Assembly: GCF_034259325.1 (NCBI RefSeq)
Contig: NZ_JAXIVS010000003.1
Span: 1 to 64,000, forward strand
Length of the DNA stretch: 64,000 nucleotides
Direction of reading: 5' to 3'
Source of the DNA: Hyalangium ruber
Lineage (GTDB): Bacteria > Myxococcota > Myxococcia > Myxococcales > Myxococcaceae
Below, piece by piece: positions 8,595 through 16,055 of the stretch. The first letter of the stretch is position 1. Every line of letters begins with the position of its first letter. Under the pieces are notes generated by a model. That model saw only the letters and a list, made by a program, of their open reading frames with translations, was not told the DNA's origin and searched no databases. A program made the translations under genes and the position numbers.

Positions 8595-8848
8595 CGGCGA
8601 CTCTCTCGACAAGCCTCGAACCACTTCCAGGAATGTCCGCAGGGCCGGCTCCTTCCCGAGCCGGCGGTACACCACACGCAGTTCCATCGATTCGGTCACC
8701 CCGGCGAGGGGACGGTAGACGACGTTCCCCCCGAGGGTGAGCGACACGATGGACTCGGGAACCAGGGCAACCCCCAGTCCGGCCGCCACCAGGGTTCGAC
8801 CGGGTCCTCTCGAAGCTCAATGAGCTCGATCTGAAGTTGGTCGAACCA
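8595..8848 (-). pseudogene. decayed LysR-family regulator fragment
   Basis: Reading leftward from about 8848, one frame gives QLQIELIELREDP, the first strand of a LysR effector domain. From about 8798, a different frame gives RTLVAAGLGVALVPES and then RVVYRRLGKEPALRTFLEVV, the end of that domain. No HTH region, no start codon and about 100 middle residues are missing, and the two pieces are out of frame. The frame then runs antisense into the dehydrogenase gene instead of stopping. I read this as a LysR gene reduced by deletion. Boundaries are approximate. Confidence 0.7.
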
Positions 8849-8988
8849 CCGGCCCCCCGGGGATGGGTAGGGTTTCAAACTCAAACTCCATCGGACCGAG
8901 GGCTCGCGTGGACGCGCAGGCACATTGCTATGGGCGCGGAGGCCTCATCAGGCTACGTTGACAAGGCTTCACGACCAGGAGGACACAC

Positions 8989-9240
8989 GTGCGAAGCCTT
9001 ATGGGAGCAGTGCTGGCTGTCGGATTGCTGGTGGGGTGTGGTGGCATTGAAGGGGAGCAGGATTCCAAGTCGGATGTCGAGGCGATGGCGCTGTGTAGTG
9101 ACTGCCATTGGCTCTACGTGCGGTGCATGTCGCGCGCCGCCACTCCCGAGGCCAAGCAGAACTGCGAGTTCGGCCGTATGGACTGCGAGGCGACCTGGTG
9201 TACCAGTCCGGCGGCCCCAGGTTCCGGCGAGACTCAATAA
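8989..9240 (+). CDS. small Cys-containing lipoprotein
   Basis: An 83-aa product starting at GTG 8989, with a strong AGGAGG 6 nt upstream. The signal is MRSLMGAVLAVGLLVGC, with the lipidated Cys at residue 17. The mature part has the Cys pattern LCSDCHWLYVRCM, then NCEFGRMDCEATWC: six Cys that could form three disulfides. The CSDCH looks like a heme motif but the spacing is C-x-x-C-H within an otherwise non-cytochrome sequence, so heme binding is only a possibility. No homologue recognised. Confidence 0.7.
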   Translation: MRSLMGAVLAVGLLVGCGGIEGEQDSKSDVEAMALCSDCHWLYVRCMSRAATPEAKQNCEFGRMDCEATWCTSPAAPGSGETQ

Positions 9241-9314
9241 GCGCGACGGTCTGCTTCGACAGACACGCTGGAGCGGACAACTCCTCGCATGGGGCGCTAG
9301 AGTCCGGCCCCATC

Positions 9315-9755
9315 TTGGACCGCTCTCGTCCTGACGCCGCGCCTTCGTCCGCACCTCCCAGCGTCCTTTCCACTGGCAAGGGGAAGGCGGGGCTGGCGCT
9401 CATCGTGCTCATTGGCCTGGCGCAGTTGGGCTTGCTGCTCTACCTCGCCAGCCCCCAGGAGCTCCCCTCCTTGGGGGGTTTTCAGAGTGAGCGCGACGAG
9501 CCTGTCTCCCCGCTGTGGGGCGTGCTCGGGATCTGCGGCGCCACCTTCCTGCCTGCCACGCTGATGGTGCTGGGCAAACGCTCCCTCCGGCAGCTGGGCC
9601 TGGGCTGGCTCATCGTGGTGAGCGTGCTCTGGCTGGCGCTGGGTCTGCTGACGCTCGAGGCGGGCTTCGCGCCGGTGTCGGTGCTCTTCGGCGGACTGAC
9701 CCTCGCCAGCGCGCTGCTCATGGGTTTGGAAAAGACAAAGGGCACCGGCTTGTGA
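9315..9755 (+). CDS. four-helix membrane protein of unknown function
   Basis: The frame is clearly coding through four hydrophobic helices (GLALIVLIGLAQLGLLLYLA; LWGVLGICGATFLPATLMVL; GWLIVVSVLWLALGLLTLEA; SVLFGGLTLASALLMGL). No ATG exists near the N-terminus. The TTG at 9315 is my choice, giving 146 aa with a short cytoplasmic Pro/Ser-rich lead; a start further upstream would enter the preceding lipoprotein gene. Its TGA overlaps the GTG of the next gene, so the two are probably translationally coupled and may act together. Confidence 0.6.
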   Translation: MDRSRPDAAPSSAPPSVLSTGKGKAGLALIVLIGLAQLGLLLYLASPQELPSLGGFQSERDEPVSPLWGVLGICGATFLPATLMVLGKRSLRQLGLGWLIVVSVLWLALGLLTLEAGFAPVSVLFGGLTLASALLMGLEKTKGTGL

Positions 9756-12463
9756 CCTGGATACGCAATAGGAAGAAGCCCCTGTTCGCTCTCGCTGTGG
9801 CGCTCGTCGCCATCTTCCTCGGACTCTGGCTCGGCGGAGAGCTCAACGCGTTTCTGGGCATCCGCTTCCAGCCCAAGGCGCTGCCGCCTCTGGAGCGCCC
9901 CGCGCCCGCCCAGCGCCTGGCGCCTCTCGAGTGGCGACTGACAGACGTGGGCTCCGTGGGCATCGCCGCGGATCCAAGCCGCTGGGGACGCGGGGATTAC
10001 ACCCACCACGAACGCCGCTATGAGCGGGTGCTGATGGCCGAACCGCCCTATGTGGACGCGGCCGCCTTCGCCCAGGTGGAGAAGGAGTTCCAGGCCTTCG
10101 CCGATCGCATGGCCTCGCTGGGCTTCAACGGCATCATCATGAACGGCTTCCTGGAGTTCGTGAACTTCGACCGGCTGGACGACGGTCTGAGCGTCTACCC
10201 CGAGGGCAGCGCGCATCGGCAGCGACACCTGGAGTTGCAGCGACACTTCCGCCGGCTCTTCACCTATGCCGAGAGCCGCGGCCTGCGCATCGTCCTGAAG
10301 ACGGACATGGTCGCCCTGACGACGCCGCTCGAGCGCTACCTCCAGGCCCGCCTGGGCCGCGTGGATGCCGAGGATCCTCGGCTCTGGAAGGTGTATGGGG
10401 CCGCGCTCGAGGAGCTGTTCAAGACGTTCCCCGAGGTGGACGGGCTGATGATCCGCATCGGCGAGGCCGGCTCCGTCTACAACCAGCAAGGCTGGGACTA
10501 TCGCAGTGAGCTGCAGGTGCGCACGGATGAGGCCGTGCGCCTCATGCTGCGCACGCTGTTGAGCGTCGCCGAGGCGCATGACCGGTACCTCTTCTTCCGG
10601 ACCTGGTCGGTGGGCGTGGGCGAGGTCGGTGACATGCACACTCGGCCCCCCACCTATGAGCGGGTGCTCGGGGAGGTGGACTCGCCCCGGCTCATCCTCT
10701 CCACCAAGTACTGTCAGGGGGACTTCGACAGCTGGCTGCCGCTCAACTCCACACTGCTCAGCGGGCGCCATCAGCGCATCATCGAGTTCCAGGCGCGGCG
10801 CGAGTTCGAGAGCTTCAACGCTTATCCCAATTACATGGGGCCGCTCTACCGCACCGCCCTGCTCACCTTCCGGGAGCACAACCCGAACATCCAGGGCGTC
10901 TGGGTATGGACACAGGACGGCGGACCCCTGCGCTCGGGCCCGCTCATGCTCTACCCCTTCCACGGGCACTGGCTCTTCGTGGACGCCAATGTCCATGCGC
11001 TCGCCCGGCTCAGCCAGGACCCCACACGGGAGAGCCGAGACATCGCCAGGGAGTGGGCTCGCGAGCAATTCGGCGATGCGCCCGCCACCCTGGATGCGTG
11101 GGAGGAGCTGCTGCTGGCCTCCCACCCCGCCGTCATGCGGGGGCTGTACATCAACGCCTTCGCACGCTGGGAGGTGCGGGCGCTGGGGTTGGAGCCTCCC
11201 CCCATGCTGTGGATCTTCAAGTGGGACATCGTCGGAGGCTCCAGCTCCGTCATGAGCAACATCTACGCCGTCTCGCGCGAGCACGTGGACGCCACCGTGC
11301 GTGAGGGCTTCGCTGCCGCCGAGGCCGCTGGCCGCCTCCGGGAGCTCGCCGCCAAGGCCTTCGCTCACGCCACGCGAGGGCGCGAGTGGGAGGCCGGGAC
11401 GATGGCGTCCCTGGACTACATGGAGGACTTGTACGGGACGCTGGCGTGGTACCGCAGCTACCTGCTCCAGTACTACCGCTGGCTGGAGCAGGGCGGAGAC
11501 ACGGAGCGTGCCGGCTGGCAGGAGGCCCTCGCCCGCTTCGAGGTCAAGGAGACCGCGCACGTGGCCCGGTACCGGGGCAATCTGGACTTCCCGGCCTACA
11601 ACTTCAGAGAGGCCGAGGCCGGGCTCGTGCTTGCCAAGCGCAGCGCCCTGACGGCGTGGGCCGCGCGGCTGGTCCTCCTCGTGGGGCTGGCGGCGCTGCT
11701 CCTGGGGCTCCGCGCCTCGCGGCTACCGGCGCCCCTCCAGGGCCTGGGGACCCTCTGGCAGGGAGGGCTCTTGCCCTGGAAGCCGGAAGCCTCCGGCGGC
11801 ACAGCCTCTCCCTTCCTGGTGGGCTTCATCCTGCTCGTCATCCTCGGATGCGCGGCCATCACCTCCTCGATGGCCGCACCGCTGTTCCTGCTCGCCACCG
11901 CGCTCTTGCTCGCGAGCTACGTCACCTGGACGTGGGTGCTGCTCACCTCGGGACCCAGGCCCGCGCGGCTCGGGAGCCTCGTGGGTGCCTTGGCGCCGCT
12001 CTATGCCTGGAGCCTCCTGGTGCTCGCCGTGGTGGCGGTGCGGGGCGCGCTCCTGCTCCCCTTCCTCTTCTGGACGCATGAGCTCTTCCGCCTGGTGTTC
12101 GCCTGTGCCACCACGCTGCTCGTCGTCTGGACCTGCTACGGGCTCGTGACCCGGGCGCTCGCCTCCGGACTGAGGGGCTCCCGGGCCTTCGGCGGGCTGC
12201 TGCTCGTGCTGGGGCTCCAGTTCCTGCTGGCCGGTGGCGCGGCGGGGCTGGCGGGCCTGGAACGCACCCTGACGGCCTTGAACGACGAGCTGCTGGTGCT
12301 GCCCGGCGGGCTCTCGCGCATCCTCGGCATCACGACGCACCTGGACATTCCCCTCGGACTGCCCGTGGCCATGGCGGTGGTGGGCGCAGCGTTCGCCCTG
12401 GTCGGAGGAGCGCTCGCGATCCGCGCCGGCCGTCCCTGGCGCGCGCCTTCCGCGCTGCGGTAG
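9752..12463 (+). CDS. glycosidase-like extracytoplasmic domain fused to polytopic membrane domain
   Basis: A 903-aa protein. The GTG at 9752 overlaps the upstream TGA (GTGA). Residues about 8-28 form a membrane anchor (KPLFALAVALVAIFLGLWLG). Residues about 90-600 look like a (beta/alpha)8 barrel: MASLGFNGIIMNGFLEF, RGLRIVLKTDMVAL, DGLMIRIGEAGSVY, RYLFFRTWSVGVGEVGDMH and IQGVWVWTQDG. These resemble GH67/GH115-like alpha-glucuronidase barrels, with E in IRIGE a possible catalytic residue. The last 270 residues contain about eight helices. Exported-side carbohydrate recognition or cleavage coupled to a membrane function is an inference. No known fusion of this kind comes to mind. Confidence 0.7.
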   Translation: MTWIRNRKKPLFALAVALVAIFLGLWLGGELNAFLGIRFQPKALPPLERPAPAQRLAPLEWRLTDVGSVGIAADPSRWGRGDYTHHERRYERVLMAEPPYVDAAAFAQVEKEFQAFADRMASLGFNGIIMNGFLEFVNFDRLDDGLSVYPEGSAHRQRHLELQRHFRRLFTYAESRGLRIVLKTDMVALTTPLERYLQARLGRVDAEDPRLWKVYGAALEELFKTFPEVDGLMIRIGEAGSVYNQQGWDYRSELQVRTDEAVRLMLRTLLSVAEAHDRYLFFRTWSVGVGEVGDMHTRPPTYERVLGEVDSPRLILSTKYCQGDFDSWLPLNSTLLSGRHQRIIEFQARREFESFNAYPNYMGPLYRTALLTFREHNPNIQGVWVWTQDGGPLRSGPLMLYPFHGHWLFVDANVHALARLSQDPTRESRDIAREWAREQFGDAPATLDAWEELLLASHPAVMRGLYINAFARWEVRALGLEPPPMLWIFKWDIVGGSSSVMSNIYAVSREHVDATVREGFAAAEAAGRLRELAAKAFAHATRGREWEAGTMASLDYMEDLYGTLAWYRSYLLQYYRWLEQGGDTERAGWQEALARFEVKETAHVARYRGNLDFPAYNFREAEAGLVLAKRSALTAWAARLVLLVGLAALLLGLRASRLPAPLQGLGTLWQGGLLPWKPEASGGTASPFLVGFILLVILGCAAITSSMAAPLFLLATALLLASYVTWTWVLLTSGPRPARLGSLVGALAPLYAWSLLVLAVVAVRGALLLPFLFWTHELFRLVFACATTLLVVWTCYGLVTRALASGLRGSRAFGGLLLVLGLQFLLAGGAAGLAGLERTLTALNDELLVLPGGLSRILGITTHLDIPLGLPVAMAVVGAAFALVGGALAIRAGRPWRAPSALR

Positions 12464-12474
12464 AAAGGCGCCGC

Positions 12475-13020
12475 ATGAACAAGATCATCCTCCCCGCCGA
12501 CGAGCTGAATGAGTTCGACCTCCCACCCGTGTGCGTGGTGACCGGTCAGACCGAGAACGTCGAGTTCAAGGACGTGAAGTTCGCCTGGTACCCCCGGTGG
12601 GTGGCGGTCTTCATCCTCATCAACCTGCTCATCGCGGCCATCATCGCCACCGCGCTCACCAAGCGCGTGAAGGGCAAGCTCCCCTTCACCGAGGAGGCCT
12701 TCAAGGCCTGGAAGCAGGGACAGGTGTTCTTCGCCCTCTCCATCGTGGCGGCCATCGGGCTCTTCATCGGCGGCATCTTCCTGTTTCTCTCCGAGAACGA
12801 GGTGCTCGGGGGAGCCGCATGGCTGCTGTGCCTGGCCGTGCCCATCACCGTGAACTTCAAGTTCGTGCGCAACAAGGGCCCCGTGGTGGAGCGCATCGCC
12901 GACGGGCAGATCACCCTCAAGCTGCCGAGCCAGGACGCCATCCGCATGTTCAAGGAGCACCTGGTGGCCGGCCGGCAGTCGCTGCCCTCCGCGGCCGGAG
13001 CCCTGAAGAAGAGCGCATGA
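12475..13020 (+). CDS. membrane protein of unknown function
   Basis: A 181-aa protein with three hydrophobic helices (WVAVFILINLLIAAIIATAL; VFFALSIVAAIGLFIGGIFL; LGGAAWLLCLAVPITVNF). A short N-terminal cytoplasmic part (LPPVCVVTGQTENVEFKDVK) resembles the C-x-x-x-G-x-x motif at the start of small bacterial membrane proteins of unknown role. It follows the glycosidase-like gene by 11 bp and overlaps the next gene by 4 bp, so it belongs to the same operon. Confidence 0.75.
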   Translation: MNKIILPADELNEFDLPPVCVVTGQTENVEFKDVKFAWYPRWVAVFILINLLIAAIIATALTKRVKGKLPFTEEAFKAWKQGQVFFALSIVAAIGLFIGGIFLFLSENEVLGGAAWLLCLAVPITVNFKFVRNKGPVVERIADGQITLKLPSQDAIRMFKEHLVAGRQSLPSAAGALKKSA

Positions 13021-13424
13021 ATCACTTCCCACCGGAGGGGGCGACCTGCCCCGGCCATCCGGAAGCGCCCGCGACCTGGACGTGTGGCCGCTGCGGCTCG
13101 TTCATGTGCGCCGAGTGCGAGCGCCGCACCCGCCCCGAGGCACGCCCCATGTGCCCCGCGTGCTGGGAGCTGCGCGGCCGCAACGTCACGGTGAATCAGG
13201 CACGGAGTGGCACGGGGCTACAGACAGCCGGGCTGGTGCTGGGCGTCATCTCGCTCATCCCCATGTGCGTGGCCATCCAGATCGCCTCGCTCGTCCTCAA
13301 CATCGTCGCCCTGGTGAAGAGCAAGGAACCTCCCGCCGACAAGGTTCGCTGGCAACCCATCACCGGGCTGATTCTCACGGCGGTGGGGCTGGTAGCGACC
13401 GTTCTGATCGCCGTGCTGAACTAG
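13017..13424 (+). CDS. B-box-like zinc-binding membrane protein
   Basis: A 135-aa product whose ATG overlaps the previous stop (ATGA at 13017-13020). The N-terminus has a zinc-finger pattern: CPGHPEAPATWTCGRCGSFM, then CAECERRTRPEARPMCPACW. This is a B-box-like C/H arrangement often seen fused to membrane segments in myxobacteria. Two helices follow (LVLGVISLIPMCVAIQIASL and PITGLILTAVGLVATVLIAV) with a DUF4190-like spacing. Likely an inner-membrane protein with a cytosolic metal site; its partner is probably the preceding membrane protein. Confidence 0.75.
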   Translation: MNHFPPEGATCPGHPEAPATWTCGRCGSFMCAECERRTRPEARPMCPACWELRGRNVTVNQARSGTGLQTAGLVLGVISLIPMCVAIQIASLVLNIVALVKSKEPPADKVRWQPITGLILTAVGLVATVLIAVLN

Positions 13425-13431
13425 CAGGCGT

Positions 13432-13464
13432 GGAGGCTGGGCGAGTCGTCCCCGCGCAGCCTCC
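13432..13464. terminator. hairpin terminator between convergent operons
   Basis: GGAGGCTG (13432-13439) pairs perfectly with CAGCCTCC (13457-13464) across a 17-nt loop. It lies between the stop of the zinc-binding membrane protein (13424) and the stop of the leftward lipoprotein gene (13478). No U-tract is visible. Confidence 0.5.
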
Positions 13465-13477
13465 TTCCCATGCGTGC

Positions 13478-13987
13478 TCAGGGCTCGAGGCCGAAGCCCG
13501 CATCCTGCGCCGTGGAGGAGAAGCGGCCCTCCAGGCTGCGACCCGCGCCGTAGCCTTCCCCGCGCTGGAAGGACATGGAGAAGTCACCGCGCGTGGGCTG
13601 GCCGATGTCTCCGCCCTCGTCGAGCTCCAGGTTCCCCTTGTCCACCGGCGCGAAGAGGCGCGCGGGCTCTCCCGCCGCCAGGTGGACCACCGTCGTCCGG
13701 GCCACCCCCGACTCGGTGTTGCCCGCCAGGTTCACCTTGCTCCCGGGCCTCAGCTCCAGCCCCTCGGTGGCCACCGAGAGGCGCACCACCAGGTCCACGT
13801 CCAACCCGGTGTTGCGGTAGTAGCTGACCTGGAGCGCCTCGGCGTTGCGCAGCACCTCCACGCGCGACACGTCCAGCGGGAACAGCTCCTCCACGCTGCC
13901 CGACAGGGTGTTGGTACCGCCGCAGCCCCAGCATACCAGCAGGCCGCCGAGGCTCAGCCCCTTGAGCGCCCTGCCCCACTGCCTCAT
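13478..13987 (-). CDS. lipoprotein, paralogue of the one at 43836
   Basis: A 169-aa product. The signal MRQWGRALKGLSLGGLLVCW ends with a Gly-Cys lipidation site (WGC). The mature protein starts TNTLSGSVEELFPLDVSRVE and continues with a beta-rich domain (ALQVSYYRNTG, then LELRPGSKVNLA, then TRGDFSMSF, ending SLEGRFSSTA). The same order of motifs appears in the 157-aa lipoprotein of the TPR operon at 43836, so the two are likely one family. Its start codon overlaps the stop of the upstream gene by 4 bp. Outer-membrane attachment is likely; the function is unknown. Confidence 0.75.
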   Translation of the reverse strand: MRQWGRALKGLSLGGLLVCWGCGGTNTLSGSVEELFPLDVSRVEVLRNAEALQVSYYRNTGLDVDLVVRLSVATEGLELRPGSKVNLAGNTESGVARTTVVHLAAGEPARLFAPVDKGNLELDEGGDIGQPTRGDFSMSFQRGEGYGAGRSLEGRFSSTAQDAGFGLEP

Positions 13988-15303
13988 TGCACCCGCTCCA
14001 CCGCCAGCTTGAGCGTGCCGCTCCTCGGCGCGCGGTAGGCGATGACGCGCTCACCCGTGGAGAGGTAGGCCATCTTCGGCACCCAACCACCATCGGCGTC
14101 CACCAGCTCCTCGCGCCAGTTGCCCTCGATGCGGGTGGTGACGCGCAGCTCGTCGTCGTTCGCGTTGCACGTGCCCTCGTTGGCTCCCGGCGAGTTCGAG
14201 CAGAGGTAGAAGGCGATGGACGGATCGTGCGTCTTCGGATCGATGGCCAGCGAGGGGTACCAGCCGCCGGTGCCCGACTCGTAGACCGGGTCCGGCGTCG
14301 TCCAGTCGGCAGCCCGAGTACACTGGGTCGCGGTGTTCCCCTTGCACTCCACGAAGGTGAGCCGGTTGCTCGAGGAGCGCTCCACCACGGCGATGCCGTA
14401 GCCGAGCGTCGCGTCCCACGCCAGCGAAGCGCCACGCTGCGCGTTGAACACCGTCTGCACCTGGAACGGCGCCGTCCACGAGCCGTCCGTGTTGCGCCGC
14501 TGGAAGAGGACGTTGGAGCCCGTCCCATCCGGGCTGCCAGACACCTGGTCATGTACCAGCGCCGGCTGCCCGTCCTTGCCCAGCACCATGTTGATGTGGC
14601 CGCCGTAGGCCGCCTTGTTGTTGCCGCCCGCCGCCAGCACGCGGAGGTTCCAGTTCGTCGGCCCTCCCGAGGCCAGCTCCAGGTCACTGCCGTCCCAGTC
14701 CTGCTTCTCGAACTGGCCGCTGTGTCCGTCGCGGTAGGCCACGTAGGCCGTGGTGCCGTTGAAGACGATGGCGGGGTTGATGCCCACCAGGAAGCCCGTG
14801 TTGCTCACGGCGTTGTCGGCCGGGGCCTGGCCGCTTCCGGTCACCGGGACGCTCGAGGACCAGTTGTTGGCGCCGTTGCGGTAGGCCACCTCCAGATCGC
14901 TCTGGGCCCACTCCACGGACTCATCGCTGCCACCGCCGAGGTAGGCCACCGCCGCCTTGCCGCTCGAGTCGAACGCGACCGACAGCGCGGACACGTTCTC
15001 CACCGTGTCCACCTTCTCGGGCGTGGAGACCTGGCCGCCCTCCACCTGGACGTAGCGGATCTCGTAGTTCGCCGTGCCCGCGACGCGGAAGTAGTAGGCC
15101 ACGCCGATGCGGTCCCCCGGCCCCACCGCCATCGCCAGCGGCTGCAGATCGGTCTCCGCGCCATCCAGCGTCAGGCGCGTGAAGCGGGAGTTCGCGTTCG
15201 GGTCCGTCGGATTGGGGCCCGCGTCCGGGGTCTCGGTGCCGTCGTCCCCCTTGCACGCCGCCAGCGCCAGCATCAGGCACAGTGCCTTTCCCTGCCGTCT
15301 CAT
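13984..15303 (-). CDS. beta-propeller-like lipoprotein
   Basis: A 439-aa product with a lipoprotein signal (MRRQGKALCLMLALAACKGD; lipidated Cys at residue 17) and an Asp/Pro/Asn-rich linker. The rest is a series of repeats with the feel of a BNR/sialidase-type propeller, each containing an x-V-A-Y or P-A-L/I strand (RIGVAYYFRVAG, KAAVAYLGGG, TAYVAYRDG, QPALVHDQVSG, PSLAIDPKTHDPSIAFYL, ERVIAYRAPRSG). Such proteins are often surface binders, not enzymes. It is first in a two-gene operon with the overlapping lipoprotein. Confidence 0.75.
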   Translation of the reverse strand: MRRQGKALCLMLALAACKGDDGTETPDAGPNPTDPNANSRFTRLTLDGAETDLQPLAMAVGPGDRIGVAYYFRVAGTANYEIRYVQVEGGQVSTPEKVDTVENVSALSVAFDSSGKAAVAYLGGGSDESVEWAQSDLEVAYRNGANNWSSSVPVTGSGQAPADNAVSNTGFLVGINPAIVFNGTTAYVAYRDGHSGQFEKQDWDGSDLELASGGPTNWNLRVLAAGGNNKAAYGGHINMVLGKDGQPALVHDQVSGSPDGTGSNVLFQRRNTDGSWTAPFQVQTVFNAQRGASLAWDATLGYGIAVVERSSSNRLTFVECKGNTATQCTRAADWTTPDPVYESGTGGWYPSLAIDPKTHDPSIAFYLCSNSPGANEGTCNANDDELRVTTRIEGNWREELVDADGGWVPKMAYLSTGERVIAYRAPRSGTLKLAVERVQ

Positions 15304-15407
15304 AACGTCTCCTTCGGTGTCGGCTTCGTCAGGGCTCCCATCCTACGCCAGCAAGCCCTCGCGCGGCTTTGGCAAAGCCCCTCGCGCGGCCTAAGCTCCG
15401 TGGCCGT

Positions 15408-16055
15408 ATGGCTCGCAAGCGCTCCGCGTCCGGTCCCCTCTCCCGGCGCTCCTTCATCCAGCGGCTCACCTTCTTCGGCGGAGGCGTGGTGCTGCTCGGC
15501 CCCACCGCCTGCAAGCGCTCCTCTCAGGAGGAGCCCGCCGCGCCACCGTCGAAGCCCGTGCCCACGGGTGCCTCTCCCCACGGCACCTTCAGTGGGCTGG
15601 AGTTCGCCACCGTGGCCGCCGCCGCCGAGCGCGTGCTGCCTCGCGACGAGGATCCCGGTGCGAAGGACGCGAACGTCCCCGCCTACATCGACCGCATGCT
15701 GCAGACGCCGGAGATGAAGCGGATGAAGGGCGATTTCCTCCAGGGCCTGTCCGCCCTGGAGCGCCGCGCGCGGAGCATGTTCAAGAAGGGGTTCACCGAG
15801 GCCACGCCCGAGCAGCAGGACGAGCTGCTCACCCTCTTCAAGGACAGCGGGCCCGGCACCGGCGAGGCGCACTTCTACGAGCTGCTGGTGGTGCTCACGC
15901 TGGAGGGCTTCCTGGGAGACCCCTCCTACGGCGGCAACACGGAGCGGGTGGGCTGGCGCCTGGTGGGCTTCGACGCCGTGGGCACGGTGGCCATGGCGCC
16001 CCCCGAGGGCTACGACGGGCCCAAGTGCCTGCGCGAGTGTGGTGACCACCGATGA
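15408..16055 (+). CDS. gluconate 2-dehydrogenase subunit 3-like protein (Tat-exported)
   Basis: A 215-aa product. The N-terminus has a twin-arginine signal (SRRSFIQRLTFFGGGVVLLG) followed by a Cys (PTAC) that may also be lipidated. The mature part, with FSGLEFATVAAAAERVLP and a LTLEGFLGDPSYGGN motif, matches the small subunit family that escorts GMC flavoenzymes to the periplasm. The ATG at 15408 places the twin Arg near the start. Its stop overlaps the start of the GMC oxidoreductase (ATGA), so the two subunits are made together. Confidence 0.88.
   Translation: MARKRSASGPLSRRSFIQRLTFFGGGVVLLGPTACKRSSQEEPAAPPSKPVPTGASPHGTFSGLEFATVAAAAERVLPRDEDPGAKDANVPAYIDRMLQTPEMKRMKGDFLQGLSALERRARSMFKKGFTEATPEQQDELLTLFKDSGPGTGEAHFYELLVVLTLEGFLGDPSYGGNTERVGWRLVGFDAVGTVAMAPPEGYDGPKCLRECGDHR

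Noticed and set aside
9060-9240. CSDCH in the small lipoprotein as a cytochrome c
   Set aside because: A single C-x-x-C-H in a six-Cys, 83-residue lipoprotein with no other cytochrome feature; disulfide use is at least as likely.
9482-11560. A 692-codon open frame on the - strand
   Set aside because: Opposite the glycosidase-like membrane gene; no motif, signal or ribosome site.
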